From the NCBI GenBank assembly GCA_945877255.1, contig CAMCRE010000003.1, positions 1 to 64,000 on the forward strand: DNA of 64,000 bases, in the 5' to 3' direction. A model generated the notes under the pieces. That model did no database searches. It was not told the origin of the DNA and saw only the letters and a list, made by a program, of their open reading frames with translations. Made by a program: the position numbers and the translations under genes. Below are positions 53,934 to 63,654 of the stretch, one piece after another (positions within the stretch are counted from its first letter, which is position 1; each line of letters starts with the position of its first letter). Origin of the DNA: an uncultured Erysipelotrichaceae bacterium. GTDB taxonomy: Bacteria > Bacillota_I > Bacilli_A > Erysipelotrichales > Erysipelotrichaceae.

Positions 53934-56339
53934 CTAAATTTTTTTAAGTTTCCAAATTTCTTTTGCGTATTCTTCAATCGTTCTATCACTAGAGAAGTAT
54001 CCAGATTTCGCAATGTTGTACAAGCAAATGCGATACCAATCATCAGATACATATTTTCTTTCAACTTCTTTTTGGGCATTTAAGTATTCATGGAAATCTT
54101 TTAGTAATAAATATTCATCATTTCTGAAAATTAAGTCGTCATAAATTACTTTAAACTGTTCTGGATTTTCATGGAATGTCGTATCAATTAATGCGTCTAC
54201 TACACGCTTAATAATCGGATCGGAATTGTATTCGTTAAATGAGCTATATTGACGACTACGTACTAATTCTTCTACTTCATAAGCACGTAACCCAAATATT
54301 ACCGCATTTTCAAAACCAACTTGTTCGACAATCTCAACGTTTGCACCATCAAGTGTTCCTAATGTAATCGCACCGTTCATCATAAATTTCATATTACCTG
54401 TTCCACTTGCTTCTTTACCAGCTGTTGAAATTTGTTCGGAGACATCAGCAGCATTCATTAAAATCTCTGCAATAGAAACAGAATAGTTTGGAATAAATAC
54501 AACTTTAAAGAACTTACTCACTTTTGGATTCGTATTTACCTTATCCGCAATACAATGTATTAATTCAATTACTTTTTTCGCAAAGTGATATGCTGGTGCT
54601 GCTTTTGCCGCAAACACAAACGTTCTTGGATGCATCGTAAAGTTAGGATTTGTTAATGCTTCTTGATATAAGTAAATAATATGCAATACATTTAATAATT
54701 GACGTTTATAAGCATGTAATCTTTTTGCTTGTACATCAATAATAGAATGTAGATCAATTTCAACACCTGTCACTTTTTTAATGTATGATGCTAAAATTTG
54801 TTTTCTTTCAAATTTAATTGCCTTAAATCGCTCTTGAATGTTTTTGTCCTCCACAAAAGGAACTAATTTTTCTAAATCATTTGGATTAGTAATAAAACTA
54901 TCGCCAATTGTATCTTTTAATAATTTTGTAAGCTGTGGATTTGAATACACTAACCAACGACGGTGTGTAATACCATTTGTTTTGTTGATAATTTTTTCAG
55001 GATAAATTTGATGAAACTCTTTAAATACATCAGCTTTTAAAATTTCAGTATGTAAGAATGCAACACCATTTACTTTATGTGAACCAACGATTGCTAAGTT
55101 AGCCATATGTACTTGTCCGTCTTTAATAATCAACATTCTATTAGCAGTATCAAAATCTACATTATATTTGTGGTGTAATTCAAACGCAAAACGGTTGTGA
55201 ATTTCTTCAATAATCATGTAAATTCGTGGTAACATCGTTTGAATAAAATGAACTGGCCATTTTTCTAATGCTTCTTGTAAAACAGTGTGATTTGTGTACG
55301 CCATTGTTTTTACAACGATTGACCATGCATCATCCCATTCATAACGATAATCATCTAATAAAATACGCATTAATTCTGGTATACATAAAACTGGGTGCGT
55401 ATCATTTAATTGAATAGCTACTTTATCCGATAAGTTATCTAATGTACCTTCAACTTTTAAATGATTTTTAATAATAGAATCTAGTCCAGCAGCTACAAAG
55501 AAATATTGTTGTTTTAAACGTAAATATCTACCAGCTTCTGTAGAATCATCTGGATACACGTTATGATTAATAGCCGAAACTTCACGAATGTAATTTTCAA
55601 AATTTGAATAGTCAACCGCATCATCAGCAACTTCCGCTGACCATAAACGAAGTGTATTCGTTAATTGAGTATTATTCCCAATTACTGCAACATCATAAGG
55701 TACAGCTTTAACGACTTGTGCATTTTCATGTGAAACGACACGCTTTCCTTCTTCATCTAAATACATATGAATATTTCCAAAAAACTTCACATTTACAGCG
55801 TGTTGTGGTTTTCTAACTTCCCAAACGTTACCTAATTTCATCCATTGATCCGGAATTTCAACTTGGCGATTGTTTTCGATTTTTTGTTTGAAAAGACCAT
55901 ATTCATATCGAATACAGTTACCGTGTCCAGCATAATTCGTTGATGCTAATGAATCAAGAAAACACGCTGCTAAACGACCTAATCCACCGTTTCCTAATCC
56001 AGCATCAGATTCTGTATTTTCTAATTCATTAATGTCAATACCTAAATCTGCTAAACCTTCTTTTGCAATATCGTAAATACCTAAATTCATTAAGTTACTT
56101 GTAATTAATCTTCCAATTAAAAACTCCATTGAAAAATAATACATTTGTTTTTGACGAGAATTAGCAACGATATCTTTACTAGCTTTCCAATTAATCGCTG
56201 CATAATCTTTAACTAAATTTCCTAAAATAATGAATTTCTCATTAGTATGACATTCAGCATATGAGCGACCATAGTGCATAATACAACGACGCTCAAATTC
56301 TTGTTTAAATTCTTCTTTCGTTTCAAATAAATAATTCAT
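53934..56339 (-). CDS. glgP: Glycogen/alpha-glucan phosphorylase
   Basis: This 801-residue PLP enzyme releases glucose 1-phosphate from glycogen. GLGRLAACFLDSLAS near residue 120, the phosphate/glucan site HLNDTHP-like QLNDTHPVL, and the PLP-Lys in EASGTGNMKFMMNG are visible. Length is typical. It lies ten bases after glgB, so storage-polymer branching and breakdown are co-expressed. Confidence 0.97.
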   Translation of the reverse strand: MNYLFETKEEFKQEFERRCIMHYGRSYAECHTNEKFIILGNLVKDYAAINWKASKDIVANSRQKQMYYFSMEFLIGRLITSNLMNLGIYDIAKEGLADLGIDINELENTESDAGLGNGGLGRLAACFLDSLASTNYAGHGNCIRYEYGLFKQKIENNRQVEIPDQWMKLGNVWEVRKPQHAVNVKFFGNIHMYLDEEGKRVVSHENAQVVKAVPYDVAVIGNNTQLTNTLRLWSAEVADDAVDYSNFENYIREVSAINHNVYPDDSTEAGRYLRLKQQYFFVAAGLDSIIKNHLKVEGTLDNLSDKVAIQLNDTHPVLCIPELMRILLDDYRYEWDDAWSIVVKTMAYTNHTVLQEALEKWPVHFIQTMLPRIYMIIEEIHNRFAFELHHKYNVDFDTANRMLIIKDGQVHMANLAIVGSHKVNGVAFLHTEILKADVFKEFHQIYPEKIINKTNGITHRRWLVYSNPQLTKLLKDTIGDSFITNPNDLEKLVPFVEDKNIQERFKAIKFERKQILASYIKKVTGVEIDLHSIIDVQAKRLHAYKRQLLNVLHIIYLYQEALTNPNFTMHPRTFVFAAKAAPAYHFAKKVIELIHCIADKVNTNPKVSKFFKVVFIPNYSVSIAEILMNAADVSEQISTAGKEASGTGNMKFMMNGAITLGTLDGANVEIVEQVGFENAVIFGLRAYEVEELVRSRQYSSFNEYNSDPIIKRVVDALIDTTFHENPEQFKVIYDDLIFRNDEYLLLKDFHEYLNAQKEVERKYVSDDWYRICLYNIAKSGYFSSDRTIEEYAKEIWKLKKI

Positions 56340-56349
56340 TTTATTTCCT

Positions 56350-58161
56350 CTACTTTCTTCGATGTTTTTTTTCTAATATTATTGCAGAAAAAGGTGCAAT
56401 ATTAACTTTAATACAATGATACATATGATTACAATTTTCATTTACAGACTTCACAAATATTGGATTATCATTACCATTTCCTGCATATTTTTCATCATTG
56501 GTGTTTAAAATAATACGATAACTTCCTTCAAACTCCACACCAATTTTTTGTTGGTGGTACGTATTACCAGATAAATTTAATACAACAATAATTGTTGAGT
56601 TTTCTGATTTTCTTGTGTAGCTGTATAAATTTTGACCAGCATTATCAGCATCTATCCATTTAAATGATAAACCTTCATATTCGTATTGATGTAATGCTTC
56701 TTTTTTCAAATACAAATTAGATAGTTTTTGGTAAAAATGATTAAATGCATCATGAATTGGATAACGCAACAAGAACCAGTCCATTTCTTCTTTTTCATCC
56801 CATTCTCGAATATGGGCAATTTCATTTGCCATAAAATTCAACTTCTTACCTGGATGTGTAAATTGATACACATATAATGCTTTTAACTGTGCAAATTTTT
56901 GTTCGTAGGAACCCCACATTTTATTAAAAATACTTAATTTTCCATGTACAACTTCATCATGTGATAATGGTAATAAAAATTTCTCATTATAAAAATACAT
57001 CATTGAAAACGTTAATAAATGATGATGATACTGACGATAAATTGGATCTAATGCAAAATATTTTAATGTGTCATTCATCCATCCTAAATCCCATTTATAA
57101 TCAAATCCTAATCCGTTTTCAAACGTTGATTTTGTAACGTACGGGAAATCACTTGAATCTTCCGCAAACATTAGGATATGGTCAAAATGATGATGCATCA
57201 TAAAATTCAAACGTTTTAGGAAATCAATTGCTCCTTGATTAATACCGTTATTGCTGTTTCCATTCCAATAAATTGCATTTTTTACAGCATCAATTCGTAA
57301 TCCATCAATATGATACTTATCTAAATAAAAAGCCGCAGCAGACAACAAGAAGCTTCTAACTTCTTCTTTCCATAAGTTGAAATTCAATGTTCCCCATTCA
57401 CTATTTGCGTCATGATCGTTTGGATATTCATAAAGTGGTGTGCCATCAAAATATGCTAATCCAAAACTGTCTTTCACAAAATGAATTGGAACGAAATCTA
57501 AAATTACCCCAATATTATTTTGATGCAAATAATTAACTAAATATTGGAAATCATCCGGTGTACCGTATCGTGATGTGACACTAAAGTATCCACTTGGTTG
57601 ATAACCCCACGAACCATCAAACGGATGCTCGTTAATTGGCATCAATTCAACATGCGTAAAACCGTGTTTTTTAATGTATTTCACAAGTGGTTGTGCGATA
57701 TTTTTATATGTTGGGATTTCACCATCTATAAATTTCCATGATCCAATATGTAATTCATAAATATTAATCGGTTGACTATCATGATTACTACGTGCATTCA
57801 TCCATTTTTTATCATTCCACTTAAATTTGTCAACATCATATATAATTGAAGCAGAATGTGGGCGTAATTCGCTATAAAAAGCATACGGATCACATTTATC
57901 CACAAAATGCATATTTTGGTCATAAATACGATATTTATATTGATCTAATAACTGTGCTTCTTTAATGACGATTGAGAATATCCCGTTATTGTTTTGCATT
58001 TCATGTGTTTCTTGCCAGTCATTAAAACTCCCAATCACAAATATTTTTTTTGCATTAGGTGCAAAAACATTAAATTGAATACCTTTTTTAGTTTTATGCG
58101 AACCAAAAAACTGATAAGCATTTATACAATGACCTTCGTAAAAAGATTTTAAAAGTTCCAT
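56350..58161 (-). CDS. glgB: 1,4-alpha-glucan branching enzyme
   Basis: This 603-residue GH13 enzyme has an N-terminal CBM48 (FNVFAPNAKKIFVIGSFNDWQ) and a catalytic barrel: VILDFVPIHF, nucleophile Asp in GLRIDAVKNAI, acid/base Glu in MFAEDSSDFP and LPLSHDEVVHG. No glgC, glgA or glgD is in the window, so glycogen synthase must lie elsewhere or the glucan come from outside. The gene follows the HAD phosphatase by ten bases. Confidence 0.96.
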   Translation of the reverse strand: MELLKSFYEGHCINAYQFFGSHKTKKGIQFNVFAPNAKKIFVIGSFNDWQETHEMQNNNGIFSIVIKEAQLLDQYKYRIYDQNMHFVDKCDPYAFYSELRPHSASIIYDVDKFKWNDKKWMNARSNHDSQPINIYELHIGSWKFIDGEIPTYKNIAQPLVKYIKKHGFTHVELMPINEHPFDGSWGYQPSGYFSVTSRYGTPDDFQYLVNYLHQNNIGVILDFVPIHFVKDSFGLAYFDGTPLYEYPNDHDANSEWGTLNFNLWKEEVRSFLLSAAAFYLDKYHIDGLRIDAVKNAIYWNGNSNNGINQGAIDFLKRLNFMMHHHFDHILMFAEDSSDFPYVTKSTFENGLGFDYKWDLGWMNDTLKYFALDPIYRQYHHHLLTFSMMYFYNEKFLLPLSHDEVVHGKLSIFNKMWGSYEQKFAQLKALYVYQFTHPGKKLNFMANEIAHIREWDEKEEMDWFLLRYPIHDAFNHFYQKLSNLYLKKEALHQYEYEGLSFKWIDADNAGQNLYSYTRKSENSTIIVVLNLSGNTYHQQKIGVEFEGSYRIILNTNDEKYAGNGNDNPIFVKSVNENCNHMYHCIKVNIAPFSAIILEKKHRRK

Positions 58162-58171
58162 ATCTATCTCC

Positions 58172-58951
58172 TTAAATAAATTGATGTTTCTTTAAAAATT
58201 CATAAATACCATCTTTTGCACTACCTTCACATGTATATTTGGCAATTGATTGTACATTTTTACTACCATGTTTATCTTTAACTGCAACTGAAATCAAAGC
58301 ATTTTTAAGCATTAAATAATCATTTTCTTGATCACCAAACGCCATATAATGACCACTAATTCCATCTAATTCCATCATTTTTTTGATACCTGCATATTTA
58401 TCTACATGTTTTAACATAAAATCAACATGTGTTACAGGTCCTTCAATAATACGAATATCCGCTAACTCTGCCAGTTCGCGATAATCATACCCCGCATATT
58501 GATACGCATTAATTAATAGTACACTTTCACCTTCATATTGTTTGACAGGATCAGGTGTATCATCAAAATACGCATAAGCCGCTTTTTGATAATCGTTAAT
58601 TGCTGGTGTAGAAAATAAATTAGTTGTCGTTTGCACTGTTAATGAGATGTTTTTTTGTGTGCAGTAGTCAATAATTGTTTCAACTTGATGCTTTGCAAAA
58701 GGAAATTCAAATATTAATTTTTTATCGTTAGTATAACCACTCGCACCATTATTACAAATAATTCCATCAAAATCTTTCAAATCTAAACCTGGATAATTTA
58801 GTATATGAATACCTCTTCCAGTCGCTAAATATACTTTGTATTTTTTTCTTAATGCTCTAATCGCCTCTAATGTTGATGGTCTTAAATAATCAATACTCGT
58901 ATCTCTAATTGTACCATCAAAATCAAATACTACTGCCTTTATGTTATTCAT
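58172..58951 (-). CDS. Cof-type HAD phosphatase
   Basis: About 259 residues from ATG 58949-58951 (MNNIKAV), overlapping trmD by eight bases. HAD motif I is VFDFDGTIRDTS, motif II VYLATGRG and motif IV AFGDQENDYLML; the C2B cap lies between about 80 and 190. Cof-type enzymes dephosphorylate sugar phosphates or nucleotides. Being next to glgB and glgP makes a sugar-phosphate substrate reasonable. Confidence 0.9.
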   Translation of the reverse strand: MNNIKAVVFDFDGTIRDTSIDYLRPSTLEAIRALRKKYKVYLATGRGIHILNYPGLDLKDFDGIICNNGASGYTNDKKLIFEFPFAKHQVETIIDYCTQKNISLTVQTTTNLFSTPAINDYQKAAYAYFDDTPDPVKQYEGESVLLINAYQYAGYDYRELAELADIRIIEGPVTHVDFMLKHVDKYAGIKKMMELDGISGHYMAFGDQENDYLMLKNALISVAVKDKHGSKNVQSIAKYTCEGSAKDGIYEFLKKHQFI

Positions 58952-59663
58952 TTTCAACCTCAATTTCTTTCAATATTTTTACTTCTTCGCGTGTTAATTC
59001 TCTATCTAATAAATCTGGTCTTTTATTTTTTGTTATAATTAGTGATTGCTTTAACTTCCATTTTCTAATGTTTTCATGATGCCCACTTAATAAAATATCA
59101 GGCACACACAATCCCTCAAAATCATATGGTTTAGTATATTGCGGATATTCCAACAAAGCATTTTCAAATGATTCATCTTCATGACTTTTAGTTAATATCA
59201 CATCTTTTTTTAATCGAATAATTGCATCACTAATCACCATCGAAGCAAGTTCTCCACCAGTTAAAATATAATCTCCAATACTAATTTCTTCATCAATAAA
59301 ATATCGAATGCGATCATCAATTCCTTCATAATGCCCACAAATTAAAATTAAATGTGATTTCATTTTTAATTGATGTGCTTTTTTTTGACTAAAAGTCGCT
59401 CCTTTTGGTCCTAGTAAAATAACATGCGAATCTTCTGTCTTAATCGCTCTTAAGCAATCCACAACAGGTTGCACCATTATTAGCATACCTTGTCCACCAC
59501 CATAAACCGTATCATCAATTTTGTTGTGTTTATTTGTAGTATATTTTCTAAAATCTACTATTTCTATTTCAACTAGTGATTTTTCAATCGCTCTTTTAAT
59601 AATCGATGTGTTTAAAAATCCTTCATACATTTCAGGAAATAAACTTAAAATGGATATTTTCAT
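58944..59663 (-). CDS. trmD: tRNA (guanine-37-N1)-methyltransferase
   Basis: This 239-residue trefoil-knot enzyme prevents frameshifting at tRNA m1G37. Diagnostic motifs are DFRKYTTNKHNKIDDTVYGGGQGM, LLGPKGATF, ICGHYEGIDDRIRYFIDEEISIGDYILTGGE and the catalytic ELAS segment. It overlaps rimM by one base and the HAD gene by eight. Confidence 0.97.
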   Translation of the reverse strand: MKISILSLFPEMYEGFLNTSIIKRAIEKSLVEIEIVDFRKYTTNKHNKIDDTVYGGGQGMLIMVQPVVDCLRAIKTEDSHVILLGPKGATFSQKKAHQLKMKSHLILICGHYEGIDDRIRYFIDEEISIGDYILTGGELASMVISDAIIRLKKDVILTKSHEDESFENALLEYPQYTKPYDFEGLCVPDILLSGHHENIRKWKLKQSLIITKNKRPDLLDRELTREEVKILKEIEVENE

Positions 59664-60148
59664 TACATTCCCTCAATTAAAGTTACAGTAATTTTTTTGT
59701 CTTTCACATTCACATCTTTCACAAAAGCATGTACGAATGGAATCATTTTTTTTCTATCATCAATGACTAAAATTTGTTGGGCGGGATAATCTAACACTTC
59801 ACTAACTTTACCAATGTATTGCTGGTTTTCATAAACTTCACATCCAACAAGTTCGTGAAAGTAGTACGCATCTTCTTCTAATGAATGTATTTTAGCTTTA
59901 TCAATAAATACATCACACCCTTTATATTTTTCCACTAAATTAATATGTTCGTGTTGTTCAAACACAATAAATATTAAATCATTTTGAAATCTGACTTTTT
60001 TAATTTTTAATTGAATATTATTATTTTCATACTTAATCGTTAGTGTTTCACCAACTTTAAAACGTTCTAAAGGAAAATCCGTAAAACTTTTTAACTTGAG
60101 TTCTCCCTTTAAAGCGTGTGTATTCACAATCTTAGCAATTTTTATCAT
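59663..60148 (-). CDS. rimM: 16S rRNA processing protein RimM
   Basis: This 161-residue 30S assembly factor has an N-terminal RimM domain (VNTHALKGELKLKSFTDFPLERF) and a C-terminal PRC barrel (YYFHELVGCEVYENQQYIGKV, DRKKMIPFV). It heads the rimM-trmD-HAD-glgB-glgP-LtaS-like operon behind an extended -10 promoter. The usual upstream rpsP is absent. Confidence 0.95.
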   Translation of the reverse strand: MIKIAKIVNTHALKGELKLKSFTDFPLERFKVGETLTIKYENNNIQLKIKKVRFQNDLIFIVFEQHEHINLVEKYKGCDVFIDKAKIHSLEEDAYYFHELVGCEVYENQQYIGKVSEVLDYPAQQILVIDDRKKMIPFVHAFVKDVNVKDKKITVTLIEGM

Positions 60149-60173
60149 AAAATACTCACCCCTTACGAACTAT

Positions 60174-60182
60174 ATTATAGCA
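60174..60182 (-). promoter_or_regulatory. Extended -10 promoter of the rimM operon
   Basis: TGCTATAAT on the minus strand lies about 25 bases upstream of the rimM start, with AAGGGG between. Confidence 0.65.
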
Positions 60183-60210
60183 TATTTAAATGTATTTTGC
60201 ATTTTTGAAA

Positions 60211-60247
60211 AAATTAAAAAAGACTTCTAAAAATATTAGAAATCTTT
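60211..60247 (-). terminator. Terminator after the phosphodiesterase gene
   Basis: Imperfect arms AAGATTTCTAA/TTAGAAGTCTT enclose five bases on the minus strand and run into TTTTTTAATTTTTTC. Confidence 0.75.
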
Positions 60248-60256
60248 AATGCTTTT

Positions 60257-62071
60257 TCAATAATCAATGATACTATCAATGATAACTTGAATATCACTTC
60301 GATTATCACGTTTATTTATACCGTCTTTTAATTTAACAACATAATCTGTTATAATGCCATCAACGTCAGACAACACAAACTTTTTAATAGACTCCTCAGT
60401 ATTAACCGTCCAAACGACTGCTTTTTTACCCGCTTGATGGATTTCATCTATTTTTTCAGGTGTCGCTTCTCGCTCTTCCATTATTAAAATATCACCTATG
60501 AGTTTTGGTGTGTCACCAATAGAGAAAAAATATAAATAGCCTGTATCAATTTCTGAATACTGTTCTTCAACATAAGTAATTAGTTTATAATCTAACGAAA
60601 GAATCGCTATTTCTTTTTCCATTCCTTTTTCTTTTACTAATTTTACAACATCATCAACCATTTGTGTGTCGGCTGTACTACCTTTCAATTCAATAAACAA
60701 ACCAATTTTACCTTTAGCAGCATCCAAATATTGCTCGAGTGTTGGTATTGGTTGTGCAAGTCTATTTTTATCGAATAAGTCATTTATTTTTAATGTTTTT
60801 ATTTCAGAAAGTGTTAAATCACTAGATTTATTTTTATTACCTGAAACACGTGAAAACGTAGCATCATGATTAATGATGTAATTTCCATCTTTTGTTCGTT
60901 GAACATCTATTTCACTTCATTTTGCACCATGTTTAATTGCTTCTTCCATACCTTTTATCGAATTTTCAGCAGCTAAATCTCCGCCACCGCGATGTGCTAT
61001 TATAGAAATATTTCTAGTTGGTTTGAATACTTCATCAAAAAAAGTACTTAATAGTAATGCTACACCAAAATTCAGCACAAATAATATTAAAATCGATCCA
61101 AAAACAAAAATTTTAGTTCGTTTTACTTTTTTTGGAATTTCATTTTCAATGATGATATGTTGTTTTAATTGTATCACATTTCCATCTTTTTCATTGAATG
61201 CATAAAATAATTCGGTTAGCCTCCAACAAATTATTGGTGCCGTCATCATTCCTATATATCCAAATATTTCTGCTAAAGATATTGATAAAAAGATACTCGT
61301 TGCTCGTCTAAAAAATAGATCATTAATGTTTTGCGAACAATACAACATGAAATAAAACAACATCACCACAACAAACATTACTGAAATATACACCAACGTG
61401 GTTTGAAGTAAAAATTTCTTAATAAAAGCTTTCCAATGTTTTTTAATTAGTTTAAACGACATCGTGAGTGATTGTTTAATATTTCTATCATCAATAATCA
61501 AATAATGGAAGAAAAAAATGAACAATACTGTTATAATAGTAAAAACGATTAATATTGAAATATAAATAGTTGTGTATAAATTGTTGTTGAAAATAACATC
61601 GGTAATAAAATTAGGTATTTTAAAATTTTCTGTAACAGATATACTAATACCTATTCCTACAAGTGGAATAATAATTGCGATATACAACATAACAAATATA
61701 CCCGAAAGTTTACACAATGATTTTAGTGATTTTAAACTAGTTATCAATAATTGTGTCGCTTTTATTTTTATTTTATTTTCTTTGATTAATGCACTTAAAA
61801 TCACAAATGCATTAATATCAATACCGACTAATAATGTTAAAACAATTAATACAACTACTAGCATTCCAACGCCTTGTACACTAAATAAAAATGGTAAATA
61901 ATCACCACTAGAAACACTCACTCTTCCAGTTGAAGTAATTAACCATTTTAATATAAGTTGAAAAAGTGGAAACACCACAAAAAACAAAATGGATTTCGTT
62001 ATAAATTGGTATTTAGTGTATAACCAAACAATTTCTCTAAAATATAATTTTTGGTGATTTCTTTCTTGCAT
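60257..62071 (-). pseudogene. Membrane glycerophosphodiester phosphodiesterase with an in-frame TGA
   Basis: A single 604-codon frame is interrupted only by TGA at 60917-60919. The N-terminal 340 residues hold about seven membrane segments. The C-terminal catalytic domain starts IIAHRGGGDLAAENSIKGMEEAIKHGAK, then reads the stop, then SEIDVQRTKDGNYIINHDATFSRVSG, IPTLEQYLD and FIELKG. Catalytic His (AHRG), Glu (AEN and EID) and His-Asp (NHD) are all intact. Homologues have an aromatic or Trp residue at the stop, so TGG to TGA is the simple explanation. Rare readthrough or a sequencing error could also apply. It degrades glycerophosphodiesters in relatives. Confidence 0.8.
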
Positions 62072-62094
62072 CCAATAATCCCCCTAATACTAAA

Positions 62095-62958
62095 TTATAA
62101 AGTATTTTTACTTGATTTTAAAGTGATATTGTCTGCTTTTTTCCAATCAGTTTGACCATTCGAAGAACGTCCTAACACAACAGATGATGCAGCAGAAGGA
62201 GACTTAAATTCATAGTTTTGCGAAAATTCGTTTTCCTGTATAATTCCTTCCTGAATTAATACTTTTCTAAGTTTAAAATATGTAGGGCATAGTTCTTCAA
62301 ATGAATCTACAAGATCCTTGTCTTGAACTATTTTTGAACCTTTAATAACAGTAAAACCTCCTGTACTATTGAAACCTGTTGCATCAGCATTTTTATTGAC
62401 GTTTCTACAATAAAAATATTCCTTTTTATCACTTGGTTTAGGTTTGGGTGATGTTAATATGTTATATCCTAATGTATTAATTAAAATTTTGATAAATTCA
62501 ATAAACTCATCCATATTAGCTTTGTGAGATTCTTTAATTACAGTGTTTTTACTCGTATTTTTCGTTAATACTTTATATCGTTTACACTTCCTAGCAATTT
62601 CTACTAACCGATGCTCTAAATACTTAATCAATCCTTTATTAAGATCTTTTCCTAAAACAATTAATGCTGTATTCCAAAAATAATTTTCTTCTCTTTGGTC
62701 ATATGCGTTTAAATGCTGTAATAGTCGTTGTTTAATATTTTCAGATTCACCGATATATACCGTATCCATTCCTTCCTCTTGACCTATTAAAAAGTATACT
62801 CCAATACCATTAATTTCTTCTCTATCACAATTTTTAATATCTGTTTGCGGTATTTTAATTATTTTTCCACTCCAATTGTATATTTCTGCAATTACTAACT
62901 CATCCTCTTTTCCATTTACCAAAAATAATTCAATTGTTTTACCATGACTTGACATCAT
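62095..62958 (-). CDS. GIY-YIG nuclease-like protein with C-terminal DUF4357
   Basis: This 287-residue protein is preceded by AAAGGAG. A GIY-YIG-like domain covers residues 50-125 (GIGVYFLIGQEE, VYIGESENIKQRLLQHL, with basic and Glu residues in LEHRLVEIARK). The C-terminal DUF4357 is clear in SPSAASSVVLGRSSNGQTDWK. The combination is scattered in bacteria, often near mobile genes, and is unassigned. It lies 24 bases upstream of the phosphodiesterase gene but has no obvious relation to it. Confidence 0.85.
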   Translation of the reverse strand: MMSSHGKTIELFLVNGKEDELVIAEIYNWSGKIIKIPQTDIKNCDREEINGIGVYFLIGQEEGMDTVYIGESENIKQRLLQHLNAYDQREENYFWNTALIVLGKDLNKGLIKYLEHRLVEIARKCKRYKVLTKNTSKNTVIKESHKANMDEFIEFIKILINTLGYNILTSPKPKPSDKKEYFYCRNVNKNADATGFNSTGGFTVIKGSKIVQDKDLVDSFEELCPTYFKLRKVLIQEGIIQENEFSQNYEFKSPSAASSVVLGRSSNGQTDWKKADNITLKSSKNTL

Positions 62959-63003
62959 ACACGCTCCTTTCCATCCAACTCTACTCTAAATGATTTTGTA
63001 TTA

Positions 63004-63333
63004 CTAATCGGTTATTATTTTTGTAACATTTAAATTCACATCATATATATCATTAACAACAACACACTTTACTTTAAAAATATCGCAAGTGTCATGGACT
63101 AAATTAGAAATTTTTGTTATATGTGACACATTAGATTCTATTTCTTTATCTTCTGAAAAAACAACAATAACCACGCCATTTTTTTCATATACAATATGAA
63201 CTAAATTATTGTATATAACACCATTAATATTCATATGTGGAAACAACCACATTTCATAGTTGCTTTCTTTAGTGCATATTCTTGGTGAAAAAAATATCGA
63301 ATCCTCCGAATTTAAAAAATCTTTAACTGCCAC
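63004..63333 (-). CDS. Uncharacterised 109-residue protein
   Basis: The start is GTG at 63331-63333, since AAAGGAGG lies at the right distance and no ATG is near. The sequence looks like a compact alpha/beta fold (NYEMWLFPHMNINGVIYNNLVHIVYEKNGVVIVVFSED, VKCVVVNDIYDVNLNVTKI). I recognise no family. It precedes the GIY-YIG gene by 46 bases on the same strand and is probably co-transcribed. Confidence 0.6.
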   Translation of the reverse strand: MAVKDFLNSEDSIFFSPRICTKESNYEMWLFPHMNINGVIYNNLVHIVYEKNGVVIVVFSEDKEIESNVSHITKISNLVHDTCDIFKVKCVVVNDIYDVNLNVTKIITD

Positions 63334-63654
63334 TTTTGCCTCCTTTCATACTAATTATACATTACAAAAACACTACAATATCTGGTTTTTGTAATTGCGA
63401 TTAATTTTATTTACATATACTCTTATACAAATATAATTTTATCATTTGATAAAATTTTTGACTGCTTTAAATACGTTCCAAATATCATTTATTAAGATAT
63501 TAAACTTTTATCATTTCTATTAATAATGTTACAATATATTTAATAATTAGTCAATTTATCATTAAATATTGTTCAACACCACGATAAATAAACCGAACTT
63601 TTAAAAATTTTAAATACACTAAAAAATATGCTATAATAAATTAGAGGTGATGAA
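63334..63654. other. Intergenic region between divergent genes
   Basis: This 321-base AT-rich stretch holds the divergent control regions. On the plus strand an extended -10 (TGCTATAAT, 63629-63637) and AGAGGTGATGAA ribosome binding site serve the glycosyltransferase. Otherwise I see only poly-A/T, no RNA gene and no further frame. Confidence 0.6.

Noticed and set aside
60257-62071. Genetic code 4 (UGA read as Trp) for the whole organism
   Set aside because: ligA, nadD-yqeK and the ABC ATPase all end in TGA at tight operon overlaps, and Trp is encoded by TGG throughout.
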